Positions 16,367-25,296 of a stretch of 64,000 nucleotides of DNA are shown in pieces (the stretch's first letter is position 1; every line of letters starts with the position of its first letter). Source of the DNA: DLAJ01 sp964655525 (lineage in GTDB: Bacteria; Bacillota; Clostridia; Lachnospirales; Lachnospiraceae). The notes under the pieces were generated by a model, which worked only from the letters and a program-made list of their open reading frames with translations, was not told where the DNA came from and ran no database searches. A program made the position numbers and the translations under genes. Where the stretch lies: positions 1 to 64,000 of the forward strand of contig CAZZNE010000009.1 of NCBI GenBank assembly GCA_964655525.1, given 5' to 3'.

Positions 16367-17083
16367 ATGTACCATATCGTAGTATGTGATGATGAAAAAG
16401 AAATGCTGGACCATATCCTAAAAAAGGTTCGGAATTGTTTTGACGAAAATGACATATCGGCTCGATATACCGGTATCGATGATCCAAGAGAATTGATGGA
16501 ATGCCTGCAAAGGGAAACGATAGACGTATTGTTTTTGGATATCGATATGCCGTACCATAACGGAATGGAGATCGCGGAATCTATCAAGGAACGAGGTCTG
16601 CCGACAATCCTGATATTCATAACGAGTCACGATGCATTAGTGTATCAGACCTTTGCATACAGACCGTTTGGATTTATCCGAAAAACGCATATGGATCAGG
16701 AAATGGATGAAGTGGGAAAGCGGGTCCAAAAAGAATTACTTGCAAACAAACAGGAAGTCGTGATCCGAAAGGGCCAGGAGCTGACCAGAGTGCTCATCAA
16801 AGACATTATTTATGTAGAGGCGGAGAAAAATTATCTTGTGTTACGGCGCAGAGATGATACGATCCGTGTCAGAGAGACCATGACAAATATGGAAAAAGAG
16901 CTTCAGGGAAAGGGATTTATCCGATGCCACAAAGGTTATCTGATTCATGTGGAATATATCGAAAAAATGAGCAATAATGAAATCTTATTGAGAGCCGGAG
17001 AGGAGCGCGTTGCGCTTCCTGTAGGCAGGAGCTATGAAAAAGAGGTGCGAAAAAAGATTTTGGAATTACTTCGGAAAGCGTGA
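16367..17083 (+). CDS. LytTR-type response regulator
   Basis: A 238-residue AgrA-like regulator. The receiver domain holds the acidic pair DDE near residue 8 and the phospho-acceptor Asp in FLDIDMP near 58, and the C-terminal LytTR domain (about 130-235) has VEAEKNYLVLRRR and FIRCHKGYLIHVEYI. It pairs with the GHKL kinase 73 bases downstream. Such pairs often control bacteriocin or peptide-response exporters, which fits the ABC genes that follow. A perfect inverted repeat at 16297-16327 may be its own operator. Confidence 0.92.
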   Translation: MYHIVVCDDEKEMLDHILKKVRNCFDENDISARYTGIDDPRELMECLQRETIDVLFLDIDMPYHNGMEIAESIKERGLPTILIFITSHDALVYQTFAYRPFGFIRKTHMDQEMDEVGKRVQKELLANKQEVVIRKGQELTRVLIKDIIYVEAEKNYLVLRRRDDTIRVRETMTNMEKELQGKGFIRCHKGYLIHVEYIEKMSNNEILLRAGEERVALPVGRSYEKEVRKKILELLRKA

Positions 17084-17090
17084 AGAAAAA

Positions 17091-17145
17091 AGATTGAAAA
17101 ATCAAAGACTTTTCAAAAGCGAACGAGGTCACTTTGCAAATACAG
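17091..17145 (+). repeat. Tandem-hairpin leader element, degenerate copy
   Basis: TTGAAAA/TTTTCAA stem at about 17094-17116, then AAAGCGAACGAGGTCACTTTGCAAATA, an imperfect copy of the hairpin upstream of the YggS gene. It ends just before the kinase ribosome site. Confidence 0.45.
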
Positions 17146-17155
17146 GAGAATACCT

Positions 17156-17929
17156 ATGGAGATCATTCTTGTGGCAATCATCATCATGCTGGCGGTATTG
17201 TTGATGAAGGAAGTCAAAAGAGAACGGAAGGATAAAGCAAAACAGGAGGAGCAGGACAGGCTGCTCACGCGGTATGTGGCGGACAATCTGGATATGGAAA
17301 AGAGGTTGTCAGATATGGAACATGCTTATGATAAACAGCAGGAAATGGATGATGAGATACGCAGAATTCAACAGCAGATCGGGCTGTTAAAGCACGATAT
17401 GAAAAATCATACGATGGTCATTCTTTCATATCTGGAAGAAAACAGAACAGAAGAAGCCAAACAGTATGCGGGAGAGATTCTGGACAAGTTAAACAGGATG
17501 TATACCTATGTCAATGTCGGCAATTCCCTGTTGAGCCATATCATAAACACGAAGCTATCCATGGCAAAAGAAAAGGGAATAGAGATCAAAGCTGAGATTG
17601 AAAATCTTCCCTTTACCTATATGGATAGTGTGGACTTTTCCTCCCTGCTGAATAATATGCTGGACAATGCGGTAAACGGTGCGCTGGATTCCGATTCGCC
17701 CAAACTGGAAGTGGATATCGCATCCAAGAAAGGCTTTGATATGATAACGGTTAAGAACAGTATTGACCATTCTGTTTTAAGAGAGAATCCGGAATTGGCA
17801 TCCTCCAAGGAAGAGCCGGGGCATGGATATGGGATGAAGCAGATGAAGGCAATTGTCCAAAAGTATGAGGGAGATATGGATATTTATGAGAAGGACGGCA
17901 TGTTCATTGTAAGCGTGATGCTGGGATAA
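17156..17929 (+). CDS. GHKL sensor histidine kinase
   Basis: A 257-residue kinase with one N-terminal transmembrane helix (about residues 3-20), a coiled-coil stretch (20-70), an H-box LLKHDMKNHTMVI with the probable phosphorylated His near 80, an N-box NMLDNAVNGA near 167-176 and a G-box GHGYGMKQM near 221-229. The sensor region is nearly absent, so the input probably comes from the membrane or from a partner, as in some bacitracin-type or AgrC-like short kinases. It should phosphorylate the LytTR protein upstream. Confidence 0.9.
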   Translation: MEIILVAIIIMLAVLLMKEVKRERKDKAKQEEQDRLLTRYVADNLDMEKRLSDMEHAYDKQQEMDDEIRRIQQQIGLLKHDMKNHTMVILSYLEENRTEEAKQYAGEILDKLNRMYTYVNVGNSLLSHIINTKLSMAKEKGIEIKAEIENLPFTYMDSVDFSSLLNNMLDNAVNGALDSDSPKLEVDIASKKGFDMITVKNSIDHSVLRENPELASSKEEPGHGYGMKQMKAIVQKYEGDMDIYEKDGMFIVSVMLG

Positions 17930-17992
17930 CAAATCCCGTTCATTGTGTGAACTGTAACGAGCTCACTGTTTATCCCTGAATAAAGGTTGTTT

Positions 17993-18025
17993 ATCCCGCA
18001 CGCGTTGACGTGCGGGATTTTTTTT
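17993..18025 (+). terminator. Strong terminator after the two-component genes
   Basis: ATCCCGCACG/CGTGCGGGAT, 10 perfect pairs with a six-base loop and an eight-T run. Confidence 0.9.
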
Positions 18026-18071
18026 CGTATAGTGAATTTCGCAGCCGGGAAGAATTTGCGAAAGGCGGTGA

Positions 18072-19001
18072 ATGCTTCTGATCGTATTAAAGGATGTATC
18101 TAAGACTTTTAAAAATAAAAACGTGTTAAAAAACATATCTCTCCATGTTGCGAAGAAGGAGCATGTGGGATTGATCGGATTAAACGGCGCAGGAAAGACG
18201 ACGTTGCTAAATGTAATTGCCGGAGTGATAAAGCCGGATGCCGGATTTATCAGGACCGGCGGAAGGGAAAGCATCATAGAAGATCATCAGTCCCTCAGGA
18301 ATCTGGTATATTTATCGGGAACAAGATCTCAATTGTGGGAAGAGCTTACGGTAAAGGCTTCGCTTCAAAACTGCAGGAACATGTATCAGATCGATCCGCA
18401 CGTATTTGCACGAAGACTGGAACAGCTTCAGGAAATTTTTGAAACCGGAGCGTTTATGGATCTAAGACCGGGGAATCTGTCGCTTGGGGAGCGGATGAGA
18501 TGCGAGCTGGTATACGCCCTGCTTGCGGAACCTCAGATACTGCTGCTTGATGAAGTATTGATCGGTGTGGATGTTTCCATAAAGCATAAGATCATACAGT
18601 TTTTTGAAGCGGATCGGAAAGAAAAACAAGCGACCATCATTTACACAAGCAATCATCTTGCGGAGGTGGAAAAGCTTTGCGACCGGGTGATTTTGCTCCA
18701 TGAGGGTGAGATCATTTTTGACGGGAAGGCGGAGCGCATGATATGCGAGTTTTCACCCTATTACCGGATGGAGATCAGGATCGCGGAGGGGCTTCCCGAT
18801 CTGGAAGACCTTCCGTTGGAGAAATACCGGATTGATTCCGACAGGATCACAATTGACTATGATAAACAAAAAATAGAAACCACTCAGATTCTGAAGCATC
18901 TGATGAAAAAAAGCAAGATCGGTGATATTCGTTTGTATGAACCGGATTTAGAAGGGACGATCAAGAAGATATACGGAGGGCGCGAATGGAAAACATCATA
19001 G
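18072..19001 (+). CDS. ABC transporter ATP-binding protein (DrrA-like), first
   Basis: A 309-residue ATPase with Walker A GLNGAGKTT near residues 39-47, signature LSLGERMRCE near 138-147, Walker B LLLDE near 157-161 and an H-loop TSNHLAEVE near 194. The C-terminal 90 residues form the accessory domain seen in drug- or peptide-exporter ATPases. In Walker B the second acidic residue is followed by VLIGVD rather than the common PTSGLD, which is a mild departure. It overlaps the next ATPase gene by 16 bases. The two ATPases and two permeases form one operon, probably under the two-component pair upstream. Confidence 0.9.
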   Translation: MLLIVLKDVSKTFKNKNVLKNISLHVAKKEHVGLIGLNGAGKTTLLNVIAGVIKPDAGFIRTGGRESIIEDHQSLRNLVYLSGTRSQLWEELTVKASLQNCRNMYQIDPHVFARRLEQLQEIFETGAFMDLRPGNLSLGERMRCELVYALLAEPQILLLDEVLIGVDVSIKHKIIQFFEADRKEKQATIIYTSNHLAEVEKLCDRVILLHEGEIIFDGKAERMICEFSPYYRMEIRIAEGLPDLEDLPLEKYRIDSDRITIDYDKQKIETTQILKHLMKKSKIGDIRLYEPDLEGTIKKIYGGREWKTS

Positions 19002-19954
19002 AGGTAGGGGACATCAAAAAATATTATAGGATCGCAAAACGCGGGAAAGGCATGACCGCTTCACTGAGGTATCTTTTTAACAGAAGCTATGAGATCAAAA
19101 AAGCGGTTGATACGGTGAGCTTTTCGATCAAACGGGGCGAGATCGTCGGATTCATCGGTCCGAACGGAGCGGGGAAATCCACGACGATCAAAATTCTTTC
19201 TGGCATTCTGTATCCGGATGCGGGGGATGTAACGATCAAAGGCTACATTCCGTATAAACAGAGAAAGCAGTATGTGAAACATATCGGCGTAGTTTTCGGG
19301 CAGAAAACGCAGCTGAACTGGGATCTGCCGCTGATCGAGAGCTTTGAATTGATGAAATTCATTTACAGAATCCCGCAGGAGAAATATGAAAAAAATCTCA
19401 GCCTGTTTTCGAAACTGCTGGAGATGGAGGATTTTATCAACCAGCCCGTCAGGCAGCTCTCGCTGGGACAGCGGATGCGGGGGGATATTGTTGCCGCACT
19501 CCTCCATTCACCGGAAATTGTGTTTTTGGATGAGCCGACGATCGGACTGGATGTGGTGGCAAAAGAAAAAATACGGGAATTTATCCGGTATATCAATGAA
19601 AAAGAACAGACAACCATCCTGTTCACCACGCATGACATGCAGGATATCGAGAAGGTCTGCGACAGGCTGATCATCATTGATAAGGGAAAAAAGATCTATG
19701 ACGGAAGCATTGATCAGATCAAAAATAAATATGCCAATTCCAAGACCATCGAAATATTGCTTGAAAATGATGAGAAAGAAACACGAACCTATGATATCAG
19801 CGAGACGCCCATGAATACCGTGATGGAGAACCTGTTTGCACAAAAAAATATCAAGGATATTTCCATCTGTGAACCGGAAATAGACGGGATCATCCGCGAC
19901 ATTTATGAGGGAAGGCTTGTTCTGGATGATCCGGCATTGGAGGGCAAAAGATAG
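18986..19954 (+). CDS. ABC transporter ATP-binding protein, second
   Basis: A 322-residue ATPase with Walker A GPNGAGKST near residues 56-64, signature LSLGQRMRGD near 155-164, Walker B VFLDEPTIGLD near 173-183 and H-loop TTHDMQDIE near 209. The N-terminus carries the longer lead-in typical of exporters paired with DUF990-like ABC-2 permeases. It overlaps the first ATPase and its stop codon falls inside the first stem of the repeat at 19950-20016. Two different ATPases with two permeases suggest a heteromeric exporter. Confidence 0.92.
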   Translation: MENIIEVGDIKKYYRIAKRGKGMTASLRYLFNRSYEIKKAVDTVSFSIKRGEIVGFIGPNGAGKSTTIKILSGILYPDAGDVTIKGYIPYKQRKQYVKHIGVVFGQKTQLNWDLPLIESFELMKFIYRIPQEKYEKNLSLFSKLLEMEDFINQPVRQLSLGQRMRGDIVAALLHSPEIVFLDEPTIGLDVVAKEKIREFIRYINEKEQTTILFTTHDMQDIEKVCDRLIIIDKGKKIYDGSIDQIKNKYANSKTIEILLENDEKETRTYDISETPMNTVMENLFAQKNIKDISICEPEIDGIIRDIYEGRLVLDDPALEGKR

Positions 19955-20016
19955 AAAAATCAAAGATTTTTCTATCGGCGAGATTTGTGCTGACGCCCAA
20001 ACTCGCGGGATTTCGA
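19950..20016 (+). repeat. Tandem-hairpin leader element
   Basis: A perfect 12-bp stem GATAGAAAAATC/GATTTTTCTATC (19950-19961, 19965-19976) is followed by GCGAGATTTG ... CAAACTCGC (19978-20006) closing over TTGTGCTGACGCCCAA. It ends 18 bases before the permease start. Copies lie at 46851-46904 and 60472-60520. Confidence 0.6.
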
Positions 20017-20034
20017 AAACATGGAGGGCAATGT

Positions 20035-20823
20035 ATGAGAGCTTATGTGGAATTTGCCGTCAAGAAATTTCAGGATAAAATGGCGTACAGATTAGATTTT
20101 TTCATGGGAATTGTCAATACGGCGATCACGATCGTGGTCTACCTGTGCATCTATAAGGCGCTATACGGCGGTGCGACGGAAGTTGACGGAATCTCTTACC
20201 GCATGGTGGCTACAAGCTTTGTTATTACACTGGGACTGTCAAACGCATTTGGCTTTAATGAAATGTTTTTGGAACATAAAATTCATGACGGAAGCATCAC
20301 GAATGAATTTTTGAAACCGGTCAGCTTCCTGTTCCGGATGCTGGCGGAAAATATCGGTGAAGGCGTATTTAAGCTGGTTTTTCATTTCCTGCCTGCGCTG
20401 CTTTTTACGATGCTGCACACGAAATTGTGTCCTCCGAAGAGTGCCACCGGTCTGATCGCGATGTTTATCAGCGTGGCATTCGGGTATCTGATCCTGTGGC
20501 TGATCAGCTTTATGATCCAGACATGGAGCTTTTGGCTTTTTAGTGTGTGGGGAATCATAACGATCAAAAATGTATTTGTCAATATTCTGGCGGGAACGTT
20601 ACTGCCTTTATGGTTTATGCCGACGGCACTTAGAAAAATCATTTCTTTTACGCCGTTTGAGTCCATTTATTTTACACCGGTGAGGATTTATCTCGGTGAG
20701 CTGAGTGGATCTCAAATCCTTTCGGGCATTGCGGTTCAGATCCTGTGGATTGTGATTCTGGGGATCATGGCAAACCTGTTTTGGAAAAGAGGCGTAAAAA
20801 AGCTTGTGGTGCAGGGAGGTTAA
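20035..20823 (+). CDS. ABC-2 type permease, first
   Basis: A 262-residue membrane protein with about six hydrophobic segments and no large outer loop, fitting the ABC-2/DUF990 class of export permeases. The start ATG 20035 follows GGAGGG at 20023-20028; an upstream frame from 19987 runs through the hairpin element and is not coding. Its stop is six bases before the second permease start. Confidence 0.87.
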   Translation: MRAYVEFAVKKFQDKMAYRLDFFMGIVNTAITIVVYLCIYKALYGGATEVDGISYRMVATSFVITLGLSNAFGFNEMFLEHKIHDGSITNEFLKPVSFLFRMLAENIGEGVFKLVFHFLPALLFTMLHTKLCPPKSATGLIAMFISVAFGYLILWLISFMIQTWSFWLFSVWGIITIKNVFVNILAGTLLPLWFMPTALRKIISFTPFESIYFTPVRIYLGELSGSQILSGIAVQILWIVILGIMANLFWKRGVKKLVVQGG

Positions 20824-20828
20824 GCGGG

Positions 20829-21632
20829 ATGGGTGAGATCAGGGTTGTACTCCAGTCATTGAAGATGAGTATCCATACAAGGATGCAATACCGGGTAGAT
20901 TCACTGGTTGCCACACTTGCAGTATTCATCAGGGAATCCGCTAATATTATCGCGATTTATCTGGCATTGCTCAAGTTTGACAGGATTAACGACTGGAATG
21001 TCAATGAAATGTTGTTTTTGTATAGTATTCTTTTTTTGACCTATGCGTTTGTGGTATCCCTGTTTGCGGATCTAAGGCAGTTTTCGGATACGATCAGGGA
21101 GGGCAGATTTGACAGGCTTCTCGTCAGACCAAGGAGCCTGCTGTTACAGCTGATCCTGAATAATGCCGACCTGATCGCGTCTGCAGGACACGGGACACTG
21201 GGAATCCTTCTGTTTGTCCTATCGGCAGGCAGGGTTGGGATTCATTGGGACTTTGTCACGATCTTGTATTATATCGGCGCGATCATCGGTGGGATCCTGA
21301 TACAGGGCGGTATGTTCATCTTTTTTTCGTCTTTGTGCTTCTACTTTGTGGAGACGGGCAGCATCCGCGACATTTTTTATTGGAATATGCGTAAATTTGC
21401 AGGTTATCCGATCAGTATTTATCACAAGCTGATACAGGGGATATTGATCTATGTGGTTCCTTTTGCGTTCGTCAATTACTTTCCGGCGCAGTATCTATTG
21501 CGCAAAGAGGATATGGCAAATTATCCTGCAATTTATATTTATATCGCGCCGTTCGTGGGAATCATCGTATACGCCGCCGCCTATCTGTTCTGGCGGATAA
21601 GCGTGAAGCGGTATTACAGCACGGGTAATTGA
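20829..21632 (+). CDS. ABC-2 type permease, second
   Basis: A 267-residue membrane protein related in layout to the first permease, with about six membrane segments. Start ATG 20829 has GGAGG at 20816-20820, inside the end of the previous gene, which points to coupled translation. Together with the two ATPases it should form an exporter. Cargo cannot be told; with the LytTR pair upstream, an antimicrobial peptide export or self-protection role is the leading guess. Confidence 0.87.
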   Translation: MGEIRVVLQSLKMSIHTRMQYRVDSLVATLAVFIRESANIIAIYLALLKFDRINDWNVNEMLFLYSILFLTYAFVVSLFADLRQFSDTIREGRFDRLLVRPRSLLLQLILNNADLIASAGHGTLGILLFVLSAGRVGIHWDFVTILYYIGAIIGGILIQGGMFIFFSSLCFYFVETGSIRDIFYWNMRKFAGYPISIYHKLIQGILIYVVPFAFVNYFPAQYLLRKEDMANYPAIYIYIAPFVGIIVYAAAYLFWRISVKRYYSTGN

Positions 21633-21670
21633 GATGAGGTGGAGCTTGTCTGTCGTAGAGGCAGAAAATA

Positions 21671-21696
21671 AAAAAGAGTGCGGGGCACTCTTTTTT
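21671..21696. terminator. Bidirectional terminator
   Basis: AAAAAGAGTGC GGG GCACTCTTTTTT forms a short, perfect hairpin with A and T runs on either side, between two convergent genes. Confidence 0.85.
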
Positions 21697-21710
21697 ATTA
21701 CTGAAAATTT

Positions 21711-22712
21711 TCATTGCATATAGTTGCTGTTGTTGTTGAACGGACCGGCGGAGCCGATTCTCACCATGCGGCCGATCTTCTGCTTATCCTTGATCTTGGC
21801 GTTGATCGTCGGGATCGCGCCCACTAACAGAAACAGATAGATCAGGCAAAGGTTAAATAGGTAAGTGCTTTTCTTGATCACTTCGTTGGAAATGGCCCAG
21901 GGAACCATTCGAAAGCAGTCAAAAATAGTAAGACCTAACTTAGACCCGCCGCCTTTGGTGTAGAGGGAGATTGCCCAGTCAAGCTGATTTCCGGCAAAAG
22001 TCATACCCAACATGATCACAACGCTGATGACAATGCCTTTTTTGGTCAGTTTACCGCCCAGCTTCTCATAGCCGGTCAGCACGCCTATGGCCATGGCAAC
22101 TCCGGAGAATGCTGCGACATAGCCTAGCTGCGAGAGCAGCACAATACAGAAGACGCCGATCAGGGAGCCGAGCAGTGCTCCTACAATGCCGCCGATGACA
22201 TTCTCCTGTTTCTGCGGTTTCGGTACAGCGATTCTTGCACGCATGGATGTCTCACAATCCGGGCATAGGTGATAATATCTCCCCTCCGACTCGTGGGGCG
22301 TAACAAATTTTTGCATTCCGCAAATACTGCAGCAGGGGGCAAATCCCTTTCCGTACAGGAAAGCGGTCAACGCGTTCAGCGCTTCCCCGACGTTTGCGGT
22401 CAGCTTTTCTAAAGACGCTTTGACGCCCGTCGCAGCATTTACCGTTATCATAATGTCATTGCCGTTCTGCAGGCATGTGAGGATGGGCTTTACTGACTTG
22501 GTAAGTTCTTTGGTCTGCTCTTTGGTCAGATTTGCGCCGTACATATTCCTTGCCCCGGTATGTATGGTTAGCAGATAGGGCTGTCCGGGATTTGTTGCGT
22601 AAATGAGGATATCATAGCCGTTCCTTTGACCGTACAACACCTGATTCACGGGATCATAACGCAATCCCAACGCCGGTGCCATCGCCAAATAGTTGTCCGT
22701 CTGTTTGCTCAT
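21711..22712 (-). CDS. Hypothetical membrane protein with a zinc ribbon
   Basis: A 333-residue protein. The first half is soluble and contains CSIC (about 147-150) and CPDC (about 173-176), a four-cysteine zinc ribbon. The second half has about four transmembrane segments between 190 and 310. It ends in a short basic tail rich in Asn. I do not recognise the family. It is a single gene with GGAGGAAGGA before its ATG, and neighbours on both sides point the other way. Confidence 0.7.
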   Translation of the reverse strand: MSKQTDNYLAMAPALGLRYDPVNQVLYGQRNGYDILIYATNPGQPYLLTIHTGARNMYGANLTKEQTKELTKSVKPILTCLQNGNDIMITVNAATGVKASLEKLTANVGEALNALTAFLYGKGFAPCCSICGMQKFVTPHESEGRYYHLCPDCETSMRARIAVPKPQKQENVIGGIVGALLGSLIGVFCIVLLSQLGYVAAFSGVAMAIGVLTGYEKLGGKLTKKGIVISVVIMLGMTFAGNQLDWAISLYTKGGGSKLGLTIFDCFRMVPWAISNEVIKKSTYLFNLCLIYLFLLVGAIPTINAKIKDKQKIGRMVRIGSAGPFNNNSNYMQ

Positions 22713-22852
22713 TCCTTCCTCCTCCGCGGTTTTCTTGCCGCGCTAGTGTAAAAATTTGAAAAAAGTGTATCATATCAGGGTGGCAAATTCAAGCATTCCG
22801 ACAGAATCCGTGCTGATTCGGCAGGAGCCGTCCGGCTATTTTTTGTGGAACA

Positions 22853-22894
22853 TTGAAAAGTAGGAAGAACTATGACATAATGGTGTCATAGTTC
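22853..22894 (+). promoter_or_regulatory. Promoter overlapped by a perfect palindrome (glycosylase gene)
   Basis: TTGAAA (22853-22858), 17 bases, CATAAT (22876-22881). The -10 lies inside an inverted repeat GAACTATGACA (22867-22877) and TGTCATAGTTC (22884-22894), a likely operator covering the -10 and start site. Confidence 0.6.
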
Positions 22895-22930
22895 TTTTGC
22901 TATCCTGTTACAGGAAGGAGAGGGATCAAA

Positions 22931-24124
22931 ATGGAATTCTATTCAAAGAAGGAAGCAAGACATCTGCTATGCCGTTATCACAATCTGGACGGTGCAGAAG
23001 CATTGCGCGGGAAAGCAGGCGCAGAGAAGATCATGCAGAGAATACACAGTATTCAGTATGATCCGTTAAATGTTGTAGCAAGAAATGCGGATTTGGTATT
23101 GCATTCAAGAGTAAAGGATTACAAAGAGCAGGATCTTTATGATCTTTTATATCAAGAGCGTAAACTGGTGGATGGATTTGACAAAGAAATGTGTATATAT
23201 GAATCTAAAGATTTTGAATGTTTTCGTCATGTACGGAGCGAGCACCTGAAACAGGTCGTGTTAACGCTGCAATACCGGAATCAAATGGGAGTTTTGGATA
23301 TATTGGACGAGGTTAGAGAATTTGTCGCAAAGCACGGCGGGACAGGCACAAAAGATATTTCCATCGGCGAAGTACGGGAAAGCAGCTGGGGACCGAAGAA
23401 ATTATCAAGCGCCGCGTTGGATTATTTATTTAACAGTGGAGAACTCTGCGTTGCCGGAAAAAAGGGCACACAGAAATACTTCGATCTGACAGAACGTGTA
23501 CTGGCGGATATTGATTTTCCATGTGATCAGGACATGACGATCGAAGAATTTTTGGAATGGTATATCGAAAGAAGGTTACAGAGCGTTGGCTTGATCTGGA
23601 ACAAATCGGGCGGAGCGTGGCAGGGGCATTTTGTGAGTGACAATGAACTGCGCGGTTCTATGCTGCAAACGCTGGTCGAAAAAAATAAGATTGAAGAAGT
23701 GCGGGTTGAGGGAATCGATGAGGCGTTTTACGCTCCAAAAGGGATGGAAGCATATATGAAATATCGGACATCCGGGAGTTACGCAAGATTTATCGCGCCG
23801 TTAGACAATATGATGTGGGACAGGCAGATGGCGGAAGCGCTGTTTGACTTTGCCTACCGCTGGGAGGTTTATACGCCTGTCGTGAAAAGAAAATACGGTT
23901 ATTATGTGCTGCCGGTTTTATATAACAGTCAATTGATTGCAAGATTTGAGGCGGAGCCGGTTCGTCAGACAGGAGCCTTCGTGATCAAAAATTGGTGGTG
24001 GGAAGCGGGAATACAACCGGATGACGATATGATGGAAACAATCGAACAGGAGATGCTGCGTTTTGCCAAATTTCTTCAGGTTGAGTATGCAAAAGATAAT
24101 ATGGAAAAGCTGAAAGCGGAGTAA
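22931..24124 (+). CDS. AlkX/YcaQ-like winged-helix DNA glycosylase
   Basis: A 397-residue member of the HTH_42 superfamily (AlkZ/AlkX/YcaQ), glycosylases that remove bulky alkylated bases and can unhook interstrand crosslinks. The N-terminal region is typical (EARHLLCRYHNL), and the catalytic strip IQYDPLNVVARNADLVLHSR near residues 41-60 includes Q-Y-D, the Q-x-D form reported for the YcaQ branch. Start ATG 22931 follows AAGGAGAGGG. Its promoter is overlapped by a perfect palindrome. DNA-damage repair is the family role; the lesion is not predicted. Confidence 0.82.
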   Translation: MEFYSKKEARHLLCRYHNLDGAEALRGKAGAEKIMQRIHSIQYDPLNVVARNADLVLHSRVKDYKEQDLYDLLYQERKLVDGFDKEMCIYESKDFECFRHVRSEHLKQVVLTLQYRNQMGVLDILDEVREFVAKHGGTGTKDISIGEVRESSWGPKKLSSAALDYLFNSGELCVAGKKGTQKYFDLTERVLADIDFPCDQDMTIEEFLEWYIERRLQSVGLIWNKSGGAWQGHFVSDNELRGSMLQTLVEKNKIEEVRVEGIDEAFYAPKGMEAYMKYRTSGSYARFIAPLDNMMWDRQMAEALFDFAYRWEVYTPVVKRKYGYYVLPVLYNSQLIARFEAEPVRQTGAFVIKNWWWEAGIQPDDDMMETIEQEMLRFAKFLQVEYAKDNMEKLKAE

Positions 24125-24314
24125 AGAAGGAAAGCATGATGAAGTGATGTAATGGTGGTAATGATGAAAGGTTATATGGGTGCAATTTTGAAATGTTACA
24201 TAGTTAAAAAATGGAATGTAAAATAATAGTAAGATATCGTGTAAAGTATATGGAGCAGAGGAGCATCGCGTGCTTTAGGAATGTTAATGCATGCGTCCGG
24301 GAGGTTATAAGCAA

Positions 24315-25235
24315 ATGAAAGTCGAGCGCTTGTATGCGGTCACGGTGTATCTTTTAAATCACGGAAAAACGTCCGCAAACGAATTGGCAAAGCATTTTGA
24401 AGTGTCGCAGCGGACTATCCAGCGGGACATCGATTCGCTTTGTATGGCCGGAATTCCCGTCGTTGCGACGACCGGGGCTTCCGGTGGTTATGAGATATTC
24501 GAAACGTACCGGCTGGATCACGGTTTTGCCACCCCGGACGACTACTCCTATATTCTGACGGCGCTTCAGGGGCTGGTCTCAGCGACCGGTGACAGAAAAG
24601 TGAAACAGCTGGCGGAAAAAATCATTCATGCGTCGCATGGAGGCGGCAGCGGGAACGGAGTGGTTTTGGATTTTTCTGTATTGCAGGAGGGGGAGCAGGA
24701 TACGCTGCGTCTGCTGCAGACTGCGGTGGCAGAAAAACGTACGGTGGAGTTCACCTATACGAATAATGACAGAGAGACGCGCACGCACAGCGTAGAGCCG
24801 GTTGCGGTCCTGTACCGATGGTATGCGTGGTATCTCCTCGCCTATTCCAAGGTCAAACAGGATTACCGCACATACAAGCTTGTGCGGATGAGCGGGCTTC
24901 ACATGACGGATGTGCCTTTTACAAAAGAACACGCATCAGCAGACGCGATTTTATCTATGATCGACAAAACAGATTCCCGCCAGTACACGGAAATCCTCAT
25001 CCAATGTAGGGAATCGGTAAGAGCGCGGATTATTGAGTATCTGAAAGGGAAGGTTGAGGAGGAATTTCCGAACGGCGATGTGCTCATCAAGGCAGCCGTG
25101 GTGGAGAACGAACAATTCTGGCTCGGAACGCTGCTGTCCCTTGGCGATCAGGCGGAGGTTCTTGCACCGGAACATATTCGCAGACAATTGCTGACGTCCG
25201 CGGAAAAAATTGTTTCTTTATACCAAAAACGATGA
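24315..25235 (+). CDS. YafY-type transcription regulator with WYL domain
   Basis: A 306-residue regulator: N-terminal winged helix (VYLLNHGKTSANELAKHFEVSQRTIQRDIDSL), then a WYL domain with RWYAWYLLAYSK near residues 172-183 and a C-terminal WCX extension. WYL proteins sense ligands or nucleic acids and often govern stress or defence genes. ATG 24315 is preferred over 24291 because GGGAGG (24299-24304) precedes it. It could regulate the glycosylase gene upstream, which has a strong palindrome at its promoter, but that is a guess. Confidence 0.88.
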   Translation: MKVERLYAVTVYLLNHGKTSANELAKHFEVSQRTIQRDIDSLCMAGIPVVATTGASGGYEIFETYRLDHGFATPDDYSYILTALQGLVSATGDRKVKQLAEKIIHASHGGGSGNGVVLDFSVLQEGEQDTLRLLQTAVAEKRTVEFTYTNNDRETRTHSVEPVAVLYRWYAWYLLAYSKVKQDYRTYKLVRMSGLHMTDVPFTKEHASADAILSMIDKTDSRQYTEILIQCRESVRARIIEYLKGKVEEEFPNGDVLIKAAVVENEQFWLGTLLSLGDQAEVLAPEHIRRQLLTSAEKIVSLYQKR

Positions 25236-25296
25236 CATGCTGTTGTCGTAGTTGCTATGCTATAGTTTCCTTAATAAAAAAACGGAGGTGTACTTT

